Source: Desulfuromonadales bacterium
Lineage (GTDB): Bacteria > Desulfobacterota > Desulfuromonadia > Desulfuromonadales > BM103
Direction of reading: 5' to 3'
Assembly: GCA_014860225.1 (NCBI GenBank)
Contig: JACZKE010000001.1
Span: 1-64,000, forward strand
DNA: 64,000 nt
Shown: in pieces, positions 16,186-25,205 of the stretch
How positions within the stretch are numbered: position 1 is the first letter of the stretch
How the letters are laid out: the number at the start of each line of letters is the position of its first letter
Program-made: the position numbers and the translations under genes
The notes under the pieces: model-generated
The model's input: only the letters and a program-made list of their open reading frames with translations
What the model was told of the DNA's origin: nothing
The model's database searches: none

Positions 16186-17359
16186 GCACACAATACCTGA
16201 AGCCCGGCTGGAAGATGGTAAAGTTCGGCGAGGTGGTGAAGAATGCCAACCTCGTGGAGCGTGATCCCGGGGCCAATGGCGTTGAAAGAATCGTCGGCTT
16301 GAACACATCGACCCTGAGAATCTGCATATCCGTCGCTGGAACTCTGTTGCGGATGGCACTTCGTTTACCCGCAAGTTCGTGCCGGGGCAGACGCTTTTCG
16401 GCAAGCGTCGCGCCTATCAACGCAAGGTTGCCTATGCCGAGTTTGAAGGCATTTGCTCCGGGGACATCCTGACGTTCGAGCCGAAAAACAGAAAGGTTCT
16501 GCTGCCGGAACTTCTGCCATTTATCTGCCAGAGCGATGCCTTCTTTGATCATGCGCTCGATACCTCGGCCGGATCGCTGTCACCCCGGACCAGTTGGACG
16601 GCGTTGAAGGACTTCGAATTCCCGCTGCCGCCACGTGATGAGCAGAAGCGCATTGCCGAGATCCTGTGGGCAGCGGATGAAGCGGCATCTGCTTATCAAG
16701 AGGCCCTAAATCATATTCACATCGTTTCTCAAATTAGTCTTGAGCACACGCTCGACACCCTGAATTGTCCTGAATTGTAGCTACCCGATGTTCTTTTCGG
16801 CAGTCCGGAAAGCGGTTGCTCAGCCCCACCATCATCCGACGAGACAGGCCGCTGGGTATTGTCCTTAGCTGCTCTTTCCTCCAACGGATATGTCCGAGGA
16901 AATCTTAAACCGGTCGCGAAAACCAACAGAATGATTGGAGCCACCCTGTCCAAAGGTGATTTGCTCCTTTCACGTTCGAATACGGTCGATTTGGTTGGGT
17001 TCGCAGGGATTTTTGACGAAGATCGCACGGATGTTTCTTTCCCTGACACCATGATGCGGTTGCCAGTAAATACGCAGAAAGCGCTTCCTGATTATCTTGA
17101 ACTGGTGCTTCTTTCCAGTCGGGGTAGACGCCACATGATGAAGACGGCTTCAGGCACCAGTAGCAGCATGAAAAAGATCAATAGGAAGACCCTCGCTGAA
17201 TTCAGATTCCCTGTCCCAGACCTTGATACCCAGAAACGGATTGTGTCGGAATTCAATGAACAGAAGAGCCATAGAGAAACTATAGCAAATCACATTTCTA
17301 AGACCCAAAGGATGCTCTCGCTGTTCAGTAATGAAACGATAGGAGGCGTCCATGTTTAA
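16182..17359 (+). pseudogene. hsdS: type I specificity subunit, broken
   Basis: Starts MSTQYLKPGWKMVKFGEVV at an ATG overlapping the TIR-SLOG stop. After VERIVGL the frame is lost near 16300: one base is missing and the protein continues one frame over as EHIDPENLHIRRWNSVADG, through the first target-recognition domain and the conserved helix (PRDEQKRIAEILWAADEA). A TAG at 16778-16780 then stops it beside a tandem TGAATTGTCC/TGAATTGTAG duplication. The same frame resumes with the second recognition domain (SPESGCSAPPSSDETGRW) and ends TLAEFRFPVPDLDTQKRI. The usual start of the second domain is missing, so a deletion is also likely. No functional full-length HsdS should be made unless sequencing errors explain this. 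Confidence 0.8.
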
Positions 17360-20306
17360 CGAAGAAAACACGGTCGAACAGATGGTTCTCGACACGCTCT
17401 GCGGCAGCGTGACTTCGAACATGGTTGCCGAAGAGCTCGCCAGTTATGGCGGCGAGATCAAAGGCTGGCGCTTCGTGTCCGCCGAGGAACTGCCCCGCCA
17501 GCACTCCGACGTGCTGGTGGAGTCGATGGTGCGTGACGCCCTCATCCGCCTGAACCCGGAAATCAAGGCCCAGCCCGACCGTGCCGATGAGGTGCTCTAT
17601 CGCCTGCGAACCATTCCGCTGTCAGTGCAGAGCGAAGGCCTGGTGCGGGCCAACGAACTGTTCGCCGAATAGTTGCGCGGCGAGAAGTCCATGCCATTCG
17701 GCGAGCGCGGCGAACATACACAGGTAACGCTGATCGACTTCGAGAACCTGAGCAACAACGATTACGTGGTCACCAACCAGTGGGTTTACCCGGTCAAGGA
17801 AGGCGGCCGCCGCTTCGACATTATTATGCTGGTCAACGGCATCCCGCTGGTGATCGGTGAAGTCAAAGCCCCGTCGCGCCCGGCGGTGACCTGGGTGGAC
17901 GGGGCCAGCGACATCCACAACGGCTACGAACTGAGCGTGCCGCAGATGTTCGTGCCCAACGTCCTCTCCTTTGCCACCGAGGGCAAGTGCTATCGCTATG
18001 GCTCGGTGCGCATGCCCATCGATATCTGGGGGCCGTGGCACGAAGGCGAGAACAAGGCGGAGGGGACCCTTGAGGACGTGCAGCGCTCCATCCGTTCCAT
18101 GCTGCGCCCCCATGTGGTGCTGGACATCCTGCAGAACTTCACCCTGTTCGCCACCGACAAGAAACACCGGCGCATCAAGATCATCTGCCGCTATCAGCAG
18201 TACGAAGGCGCTAACCTGATGGTGGCCCGCGTGGTCAAGGGTTATCCCAAAAAGGGCCTGATCTGGCACTTCCAGGGCTCGGGCAAGTCGCTGCTGATGG
18301 TGTTCGCGGCGCAGAAGCTGCGGATGCATCGCAAGCTCGGCAATCCCACGGTGATGATCGTGGTGGACCGCATCGACCTGGACACCCAGATCACCGCCAC
18401 CTTCAACGCCGCCGATACTCCGAACATGATCGGGGCCGCCACCCGGCAGGAGCTGCAAAGCCTGCTGGCGGCCGATACCCGTAAGATCATCATCACCACC
18501 ATTCACAAGTTCGGCGAGGCGGATGGCCGCCTGAACGAGCGCTCGAACATCATCGTCATGGTGGACGAGGCGCACCGCACCCAGGAAGGCGACTTGGGGC
18601 GCAAGATGCGCGACGCACTGCCTAACGCCTTTCTCTTTGGCCTGACCGGCACGCCGATCAACAAGCGGGACCGCAACACCTTCTGGGCCTTCGGCGCGGA
18701 CGAGGATGAGCAGGGCTATATGAGCCGTTACTCGTTCCAGGACTCGATCCGTGACAAGGCCACGCTGCCGCTGCATTTTGAGGCAGTGGACGTGAAGCTG
18801 CACATCAACAAGGACGCCATCGACGAAGCCTACTCGCAGATGACCGATGAGTTGAGCGAGCTGGATCGTGACGACCTGGCCAAGCGGGCCGCCAAGATGG
18901 CGGTGCTGATCAAGGCCCCGGTGCGGGTGAACGCCATCTGTCAGCATATCGTCAGGCACTTCGAGGAGAAAGTGGAACCGAACGGCTTCAAGGCTCAGGT
19001 GGTGACCTTTGACCGGGAATGCTGCGTGCTCTACAAGAGAGCCATAGACGAGCTGGTCGGCCCGGAGGCAAGCGCCATCGTCATGCACACCCAGGGTGGC
19101 AAGTCCGATCAGTACGCGGAATGGAAGCTGGCCAAGGACGAGGAGGAAAGGCTCCTCGACCGTTTCCGCGATCCGATTGATCCGCTCAAGTTCCTGATCG
19201 TCACCTCCAAGCTACTGACCGGCTTCGATGCGCCCATTTTGCAGGTGATGTACCTCGACAAGCCGATGAAGGACCATAATCTCCTGCAGGCCATCTGCCG
19301 CACCAACCGCGTCTACCCCGACAAGACCCACGGTCTGATCGTCGATTACCTGGGTATCTTCGATGACGTGGCCAAGGCCCTTGATTTCGATGAAAAGGCG
19401 GTGCAGAAGGCCATCACCAATCTGGACGAGCTCAAGAAAGAGCTGCCCGGCGTGGTGGAGAGATGCCTTTCGTTCTTCCCCGGGGTGGACCGCACCGTCG
19501 GCGGCTACGAAGGGCTGATTGCGGCGCAGGATTGCCTGCCGGATAACGAGACCCGTGACAAATTCGCGGCGGGATACTCGGTGCACTCCCGTCTGTGGGA
19601 GGCGCTGTCCCCCGATGCATGTCTCGGTCCTTATGAAAAGGACTACAAATGGCTGACTCAGGTTTATGAATCAGTGAAGCCGCCGAGCGGCAACGGTAAG
19701 CTGCTCTGGCACGCCCTGGGGGCCAAGACCATCGAGCTGGTGCATGAGAACGTGCATCTGGAGACGGTGCGCGATGATCTGGATACCCTGGTGATGGACG
19801 CCGAGGTCCTCGAAGGGCTGCTCGATGCCAAGGACCCGGACAAGAAATCCAGGGAAATCGAGATCAAGCTCATCGCCCGCCTGCGCAAGCACAAGGACAA
19901 TCCGAAGTTTGTCGCCCTGGGCGAGCGCCTCGAAAAGCTCAAAGAGCGGCACGAACAGGGCCTACTCCACAGCCTCGACTTCCTCAAGGAGCTGCTGACC
20001 CTGGCCAGAGAGGTCGTCCAGGCCGAGAAGCAGGTGGACCCAGTCGATGAGCAGGCCAAGGCCAAAGCGGCCCTGACCGAGCTGTTCGCCGAGGTGAAGA
20101 ACGGCAAGACGCCGATGGTGGTCGAGCGGATCGTGACCGATATCGACGAGATCGTGCGGCTGGTCCGGTTCCCCGGCTGGCAAAACACCAAAGCCGGAGA
20201 GCGCGAGGTCCAGAAGGCCCTGCGCAAAGTGATTTACGTGAAGTATCAGGTCAAGGACCAGGATCTGTTCGACAAGGCGTTCGGATATATCCGGCAGTAC
20301 TACTGA
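17352..20306 (+). pseudogene. hsdR: type I restriction subunit with an internal amber stop
   Basis: Overlaps the hsdS end (ATGTTTAA). The first 106 codons are the HsdR N-terminus and stop at TAG 17670-17672. The same frame continues LRGEKSMPFGERGEH. Related HsdR proteins have tryptophan at this point, so TGG has become TAG. The rest is complete: PD-(D/E)xK nuclease (FDIIMLVNGIPLVIGEVKAP), helicase motor with Walker A FQGSGKS, DEAH box VMVDEAHRTQEG, motif III GLTGTPI and motif VI QAICRTNRVYP, then the C-terminal helical part. Re-initiation at ATG 17691 would give an 871-residue protein with nuclease and motor but without the first 113 residues. Either a pseudogene or a restriction-reduced allele. 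Confidence 0.85.
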
Positions 20307-20478
20307 GAAGGGCTACGGACGGATTTCAGGCTACATTCACCATCACCATCCGACAGCCATCCGTGTTTACACGAGTGGATCTAGTGGCAGCTGGCTTTTT
20401 ACCAGCACCTCAGCCAACTCCTCGTCTGGCTCCTACACATACTGATGAACGGTCAGGTCACTGTGGCGTAAGGGAGGC
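20307..20478. other. intergenic region after hsdR
   Basis: About 170 bases without a gene or convincing terminator. Confidence 0.35.
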
Positions 20479-20617
20479 ATGATGAAATTCGAAGAATTTG
20501 TTTCCGGCAGCTATAAACAGCAATACCAATATCAGAGTTTCCAGCCCCCCCCCTATCAACCAGGTCTGGTCGTGGGACGACCCGCGCATACTTATTTGTC
20601 GAGGGTTGTGCTTTTGA
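20479..20617 (+). pseudogene. N-terminal remnant of a Fic-family protein
   Basis: Starts with GGGAGG then ATGATG and reads MMKFEEFVSGSYKQQYQYQ, the opening of Fic adenylyltransferase-type proteins. At a run of nine C residues (20545-20553) the frame shifts; the other frame continues INQVWSWDDPRIL, as in intact Fic proteins, then stops at a TGA. No Fic core (HPFxxGNG) follows. The remainder was lost and the sequence joins a different gene remnant. Confidence 0.55.
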
Positions 20618-20623
20618 GGCGAT

Positions 20624-20815
20624 TTGGGGAAAGAGAGAGATGTGCAGCGCGATTTCATGACCAATACCACTCTGCGAGAGCGGTTCGGGATTGAGGGGAG
20701 AAACAGCGCAACGGCCTCAAGGATTATCAAAGAGACTTTGGAGAGCGGGCTGGTTCGCCCTTATGACGAATCTGCAAGCCGAAAATTCATGCGTTACGTG
20801 CCATTCTGGGCATGA
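20624..20815 (+). pseudogene. C-terminal remnant of an AlbA_2-type ATP-binding protein
   Basis: Encodes MTNTTLRERFGIEGRNSATA and ends RKFMRYVPFWA, the typical C-terminal winged-helix of AlbA_2/Schlafen-like ATP-binding regulators (often annotated RecG-like). The large N-terminal part is missing, so this is a fragment joined to the Fic remnant. Confidence 0.55.
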
Positions 20816-21099
20816 TTTTTCATTTGATGGCTATTTGATGAATGACAGTTGGCAAACTAGATTTGTTGACATCTCACAAGGAGTCATCCCATGAGCGGTA
20901 AATTGCTTGACTGGCGTTGGAAACAAGGCTCAAAAAGCTGAAGCCGCCCCAAGGGACGACTTCGTAACTCCTTCTACGCATGGCAGACGAACTGTATTCA
21001 AACTGACACATCCGGCTAAAAAGTCAAGTGTTGATATGTGTAAGGATAACCCGAAGCTGGCCATGTTGAATGACCATAACCCATTTAAAAAACAAACAA
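20816..21099. other. short stretch without a recognised gene
   Basis: Only small frames without family resemblance. A GGAG before ATG 20891 starts a frame that ends after a few codons. Probably debris of the same kind as the two remnants to the left. Confidence 0.3.
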
Positions 21100-22311
21100 A
21101 TGACTGTCGAACGTGATCTCAAATCCCGCCTTTCAGCCCTGAAACGCAGCAAACGCTTCATCCGCTGGGGCGAGTCAGCCGGGCTGGCCCGAGAGCTGCG
21201 CGAGTTGCTGCAGAAGATCGAAGACCTGGTGGTCGATCCGCAGGTTGGTTGCAAGCTGGTGGCCGACTTCTACACCACCGACCGCAGCGTCTTCGACCGT
21301 TGCGATGATTCAAGCGGTCATGTCGGGGATGTTTACCGCTATGACGCCTGCGAACTGTTCGTCAGCTACGCAAAACGTTGCGCCGACAAATCCTGGCTCG
21401 CCAAGCTGATCCTCAAGACCACCCTGAAAGATGATTACGGTGTGCGCGATGCCCTGGTGAACAGCGCCGTGGAATTTCTACCGCCAGAGCAACTGCGCTG
21501 GCTGATCAACCAGTACCAGCAGCTGGCGGAGGAGGAACCGGAGGAGTTTCCGCGCCGCCACTGGCTGTACCAGGTCAAATCCCTGGCCCGGCAGCTGAAG
21601 GATGCGCCGCTGTTTGAGCAGACCCGCCGTGCCGTCTGGGGGGATGAACCCGGCACCGCCGGCTGCGTCGATATCGCCCGAGTTTATCTGGAATGCGGAG
21701 ATGAACAGACCGCCCTCGCCTGGCTGGAACGGATTCCGGCCGGTGAAAGTTTTCAGCAGCAGGAGCGCGACGAACTGCTGCTCGCCATCTATGACCGTCA
21801 GGGAGACAAACAGCGGCAGGCCGAAGTTGCCCGGCGCAGTTTCCGCCGGCAGCGCAGCCGTTCAGGCTTTGAGCGCTGGATCGCGATCGTCGGCGACGAA
21901 TTGCTCGACCAGGAGGTGCAGATCGTCCTCGACGCCCCGCTCCTCTCCCTGACCGATGCCGCTTTTCTGGTCGAAATGGAACAGTGGGACGCCGCCGAAT
22001 GCTACCTGCAGGTCCGCGCCGAGCAACTGGATGGCGATCATTATCAGTTTCTTCTGCCGCTGGCGGAAACCTTTGAATCGCTGGCCCGGCCGTTGACCGC
22101 CAGCCTGCTCTACCGCGCCCTGCTCGATTCGATACTGCACCGCGCCCGGACCACAACCTACGGTCATGGCGCGCGCTACCTGCGCAAACTCGACCTGCTG
22201 GCAAAAACCGTCAGCGACTGGGACGACATTGAGCCGCACACTGTCTATGTCGAACAGCTGCAGCAAAAGCACGGCCGCAAAACCAGCTTTTGGAGCCGCT
22301 ATGAACGCTGA
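21100..22311 (+). CDS. DUF6880-family protein
   Basis: 403 residues from the ATG at 21100; another in-frame ATG lies at 21070 and neither has a clear ribosome-binding site. Helical, repeat-like and soluble: repeated segments such as TAGCVDIARVYLECGDEQTALAWL and DAAECYLQVRAEQLDGDHY resemble TPR-type hairpins, matching the DUF6880 family often found beside SWIM zinc-finger or Rhs/defence genes. Function unknown. The gene is followed 17 bases later by another small gene on the same strand, suggesting an operon. Codon use is GC-rich like hsd genes, unlike the TIR cassette. Confidence 0.65.
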   Translation: MTVERDLKSRLSALKRSKRFIRWGESAGLARELRELLQKIEDLVVDPQVGCKLVADFYTTDRSVFDRCDDSSGHVGDVYRYDACELFVSYAKRCADKSWLAKLILKTTLKDDYGVRDALVNSAVEFLPPEQLRWLINQYQQLAEEEPEEFPRRHWLYQVKSLARQLKDAPLFEQTRRAVWGDEPGTAGCVDIARVYLECGDEQTALAWLERIPAGESFQQQERDELLLAIYDRQGDKQRQAEVARRSFRRQRSRSGFERWIAIVGDELLDQEVQIVLDAPLLSLTDAAFLVEMEQWDAAECYLQVRAEQLDGDHYQFLLPLAETFESLARPLTASLLYRALLDSILHRARTTTYGHGARYLRKLDLLAKTVSDWDDIEPHTVYVEQLQQKHGRKTSFWSRYER

Positions 22312-22328
22312 AGCACACATGGTGAACC

Positions 22329-22640
22329 ATGGACACCGATGACTTCTCCGACAGGGCCTATGCCATCATCGTCCAAACTGCCCGGGTGTCAGACACCCTG
22401 AAGGCGGATCTCGGCGCGATGAGTAGCCGATACAGCAACGAAGAGGACTGGCTGCGCGGCGCGGAGAAACATCTGCGCGGCATTCAGGCCCATCCGCAGG
22501 ACTATGTGGATCTCTGGAGCCTTGATGAATTCGAAGGCGTCACCCCGGCGCAGATTCGGGAACTGGCGGCCCACCTGCTCAACCAGATTCCAAAGATCCT
22601 GGCAATGACGCTGGAGCAGAGGGGGCATCGGGAGTGGTAA
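22329..22640 (+). CDS. small hypothetical protein downstream of DUF6880 gene
   Basis: 103 residues, acidic and largely helical (MDTDDFSDRAYAIIVQTARV, ending ILAMTLEQRGHREW). A GTGAACC stretch precedes the ATG. It contains no recognised motif. It lies 17 bases after the DUF6880 gene and may be its co-transcribed partner. Confidence 0.55.
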   Translation: MDTDDFSDRAYAIIVQTARVSDTLKADLGAMSSRYSNEEDWLRGAEKHLRGIQAHPQDYVDLWSLDEFEGVTPAQIRELAAHLLNQIPKILAMTLEQRGHREW

Positions 22641-22722
22641 CGGGTCAGGATCAATTCTCTGACCGGAACTATGACGAGCAGTCGGAGATACAGACACATC
22701 AAACCATGAAGGAGTTCGTTGC

Positions 22723-23364
22723 ATGACACTCAAGGCCACCAAGGGGGCCTGCACCCTCTGCGAAAAAGAGTACACCCGTTCGGGCATGGGCAAACACCTG
22801 GCCAGCTGTCTGACGAAACAACCAGCAGAATCCATTATGGATGATGAGCGTGTCAGTCTGCACCTGCAGGTTACGACTCGTTATCCCTCGGACTATTGGC
22901 TGCATCTGCACGTGGATGAGCGGGCCACCTTCAAAACGCTGGATATGTTTTTGCGCAAGCTCTGGCTGGAATGCTGCGGCCATATGAGCCAGTTTTTCGT
23001 TGGCCGGCAAATCATCGGTATGCACGGACGGCTGGTCACGTTGCTGAGGACGGGATACGAAATTGATTATGACTACGACATGGGCGACACCACGCAGCTG
23101 CGGATCAAGGTTCTCGGTAGATATCAGGGGCTGGCACCCGGCGGGAAAGCGATAACTATCCTGGCGCGCAATCATCCGCCGGAGATTCCCTGCGATGCCT
23201 GCGACCGGCATCCCGCTGTGAGTATCTGCCCCGAATGCAATTGGGAGGGTGAAGGCTGGCTTTGCCGGAAGTGCGCAACCCAGCACAGTTGCGGCGATGA
23301 AGTCGATTATCTAACGATCCCCAACTCGCCACGCGCTGGAGTCTGTGGGTACACCGGCGTGTAA
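22723..23364 (+). CDS. zinc-finger protein with a pRiA4b ORF-3-like domain
   Basis: 213 residues. The N-terminus has a C2HC-like knuckle (CTLCEKEYTRSGMGKHLASC). The middle (YWLHLHVDERATFKTLDMFL, CGHMSQF, DYDYDMGDTTQLRIKVL) matches the pRiA4b ORF-3-like fold. The C-terminus has two CxxC pairs (CDACDRHPAVSICPEC, CRKC). The family occurs on plasmids and in defence islands; activity unknown. GGAG lies just before the ATG. Separate from the DUF6880 pair by about 80 bases, same strand. Confidence 0.65.
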   Translation: MTLKATKGACTLCEKEYTRSGMGKHLASCLTKQPAESIMDDERVSLHLQVTTRYPSDYWLHLHVDERATFKTLDMFLRKLWLECCGHMSQFFVGRQIIGMHGRLVTLLRTGYEIDYDYDMGDTTQLRIKVLGRYQGLAPGGKAITILARNHPPEIPCDACDRHPAVSICPECNWEGEGWLCRKCATQHSCGDEVDYLTIPNSPRAGVCGYTGV

Positions 23365-23464
23365 GCCGAACACCGTCCAGCCCCACCAGCAGCTAGTTCC
23401 TGCGCGGTTATCGGGCCATGGGGTATCTGATCGGATCACAAGACGACCTCCCGGTCATTTGAAA

Positions 23465-24166
23465 TCAGTCCAATGCGGCAATAGCAACCAGTCGCTGCCA
23501 AAGCAAAGGTAAGCGCTCCTGGCTTGCGCGGTCTGGAGGCAGATGACCCGAAAGAGCCTCTCGAAAACCTTCTGCAGTTATAAGTCCTGAAATTGTCCTG
23601 GCAATATATTCTTTCAGCTCAGCATCAATCACCGAAAGCTCAGCCAAAATCCCAGCGCGCCCGTCAATAACCGTCACAATATCTTCCAAGTCGTGACTCC
23701 CCCAATAATCATCATTCCCGCGCCCGAAAAAAGCCTCCAATTTCGTCGCAATAAAATGAGCGGGGGTAACAAGCCGAATAGCAAGGTCTTCGTTTAGCGA
23801 AACGGTTTCTGCATAATTGATGGCATCGGTATACCAACGATTGCTGAAACCCAGAATGCTTTCGTCCGTCGGCATAACATCGAGAGTGATCCCATCGAGT
23901 TTCCAGCGACAGGTCACCTCTTCGTCAATCTCTTGGGTGCAGCCAAGTTCCCGCAACCGCTCTTCCAGCTGCCAATATTCGTTCCGCGATAGCACCTCGA
24001 CGATCACATCGACATCATGCGTAACCCGCACATCAGGTGCCGCCTCATCGGTGATGAACAATGCCGTCGTGCAGCCACCAAGGAAAATCAGCCGATCAAG
24101 CAAAGGCTCCAACCGCTTGGCAACCAGACAGAGCATCTGGAGATTGATTTCTTTAACCGCTACCAT
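23465..24166 (-). CDS. nucleotidyltransferase, putative toxin of an HTH-NTase pair
   Basis: 233 residues. Signature of the DNA polymerase beta-type nucleotidyltransferases: LGGCTTALFI then THDVDVIVEV with the two metal-binding aspartates, a later ITLDVMP carboxylate strand, and ATKLEAFFGRG, typical of AbiEii/MenT-like toxins. Such enzymes add nucleotides to tRNA ends or modify proteins; the target is unknown. Its start overlaps the end of the HTH gene by seven bases, so they are co-translated, HTH first. Intact. This kind of pair acts in abortive infection or as a type IV-like toxin-antitoxin module. Confidence 0.7.
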   Translation of the reverse strand: MVAVKEINLQMLCLVAKRLEPLLDRLIFLGGCTTALFITDEAAPDVRVTHDVDVIVEVLSRNEYWQLEERLRELGCTQEIDEEVTCRWKLDGITLDVMPTDESILGFSNRWYTDAINYAETVSLNEDLAIRLVTPAHFIATKLEAFFGRGNDDYWGSHDLEDIVTVIDGRAGILAELSVIDAELKEYIARTISGLITAEGFREALSGHLPPDRASQERLPLLWQRLVAIAALD

Positions 24167-24696
24167 TGGCCAGCCAAACGCTTATGCAGCTCAGAAACAG
24201 CGATGTCCCTTTCACGAGCTTTGCCACCACGAATGGCATCAACCAGGACAAGCAACTCGTAGAGCCGCCGATCTGCAAGGGCGGCCTGAGGAGCAGACCG
24301 ATAAAGGGGGGAAAAAGAATATCCACGCACATCCCCTGCCGAATACGGCCAGACGGGAGGAGGCTCATCACTCGCTAAAATCATCCCTTTCAGCGGTTTA
24401 GCTGCATAACCGGTCGGCACTCCACGCGTCAACTCCCCTCTCTCGGGAACAAACGCATACTTCAGACCATGGACAAGGAATTCCTCGACGGCCTTCAAAG
24501 CGGGTTTTGGATTTTTCCCTCCAACAAAGTCCGCCACCAAAAGGTTAGCCGCCAAACAACGCTTCACCCCTGCATTGATTTCAGATGCGCTCATCGACAA
24601 CTCATTGGCCAGCTGCACATAGCTCCAGGAGCGATCCTCCATTGCAACAAGCTTGAGCACAACCAATATGTCTTGTGGTTTTAAATTCATACCCAT
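24160..24696 (-). CDS. HTH protein, putative antitoxin/repressor of the NTase
   Basis: 178 residues. Residues about 5-75 form a winged helix (ILVVLKLVAMEDRSWSYVQL, SMSASEINAGVKRCLAANLL). The C-terminal half has a conserved VPTGYAAKPL and PPVWPYSAGDVRGYSFSPLY, as in HTH proteins that travel with nucleotidyltransferases. It is upstream of and overlaps the NTase gene, so it is the likely antitoxin and autorepressor. A near-perfect palindrome begins only three bases before the ATG, leaving no room for a ribosome-binding site at that start. Translation may be leaderless or may begin at the second ATG (24690), which follows AATATGGG. Confidence 0.65.
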   Translation of the reverse strand: MGMNLKPQDILVVLKLVAMEDRSWSYVQLANELSMSASEINAGVKRCLAANLLVADFVGGKNPKPALKAVEEFLVHGLKYAFVPERGELTRGVPTGYAAKPLKGMILASDEPPPVWPYSAGDVRGYSFSPLYRSAPQAALADRRLYELLVLVDAIRGGKARERDIAVSELHKRLAGQW

Positions 24697-24699
24697 ATT

Positions 24700-24720
24700 C
24701 TATTCGCGAATCGCGAATAG
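24700..24720. promoter_or_regulatory. 21-bp operator palindrome before the HTH-NTase pair
   Basis: Perfect 10-bp arms CTATTCGCGA/TCGCGAATAG around a single A. It abuts the start codon, as expected for autorepression. Confidence 0.7.
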
Positions 24721-25102
24721 CGCAAGAAGAATTTCATAGAAAGCATCTGTCTTTTCAACCGGGCTGAATATTCTGGAAAAATCCAAACATCTGTTTGATA
24801 CCGGACTCTGGACTGCCTGATTTTCTGTTTTTTTTGCATGCTATGTCGACAATCTGTCGACAATCTGTCGACTTACTGTGCTCAAAAAGGCGATTCATGG
24901 ACATTTTTTTAAAACCATCCGGATGGAAACTAAATAACAATCCCATTGAAACACCCGATCTCACATGCAGAAGCGGCATTCTGATTATGAGAAAATTCAG
25001 TCTTTTGCAGCTGTAAACATCTCCTACTGGGGGTAGATTTCGGGGTCAAGTTACTTTTAAGACATTAATAAACCTATGCAGATCAAATCCTTAAACAATT
25101 TA
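24721..25102. other. AT-rich right end of the island, no gene
   Basis: Holds three 11-bp tandem repeats (24844-24876) and otherwise no supported gene. A 73-codon frame at 24795-25016 has no ribosome-binding site. Integrase genes often sit here, but none is visible. Confidence 0.4.
24844..24876. repeat. 11-bp tandem repeats, iteron-like
   Basis: TGTCGACAATC at 24844-24854 and 24855-24865, then TGTCGACTTAC. The period is about one DNA turn, placing GTCGAC on the same face each time. Confidence 0.7.
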
Positions 25103-25119
25103 TTCGATTCCGGCCTTCG
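25103..25119 (+). repeat. right attachment repeat (attR) of the island
   Basis: Exact copy of TTCGATTCCGGCCTTCG from tRNA-Leu, followed by ACCA where the tRNA has GTACCA. No other tRNA part is present. Confidence 0.75.
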
Positions 25120-25130
25120 ACCATTTACGA

Positions 25131-25162
25131 GAAAAGCCCCCGCTTTACCGGGGGCTTTTTCT
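25131..25162 (+). terminator. terminator beyond attR
   Basis: Stem AAAAGCCCCCG/CGGGGGCTTTT with a six-base loop and T tail. Probably the original terminator of tRNA-Leu before the island inserted. Confidence 0.8.
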
Positions 25163-25205
25163 TTTGTCGTATTGTCTGGACATCTACATTTACTGCCATT
25201 CATAC

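Larger units (their letters stand above)
6664..25119. mobile_element. tRNA-Leu-borne defence island (about 18.4 kb)
   Basis: Bounded by the intact tRNA-Leu and by a 17-bp duplicate of its 3' end, each followed by its own terminator. The content is accessory: type I restriction-modification, toxin-antitoxin modules, TIR proteins, nucleotidyltransferase/HTH pair and gene debris. Base composition shifts from GC-rich hsd genes to visibly AT-rich TIR genes, suggesting assembly from several sources. No integrase or relaxase was found, so the island appears fixed or dependent on a helper. Confidence 0.7.

Noticed and set aside
17670-17672. TAG as pyrrolysine or selenocysteine-type recoding in hsdR
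   Set aside because: The residue expected here is tryptophan, and no recoding element is visible; a nonsense mutation is simpler.
17622-19088. Long minus-strand frame opposite hsdR
   Set aside because: It is the GC-rich shadow of hsdR; the translation is low-complexity and the plus-strand frame has all helicase motifs.
24700-24876. CRISPR-like repeats
   Set aside because: Repeats are 11 bp in direct tandem without spacers, and no cas genes are present.
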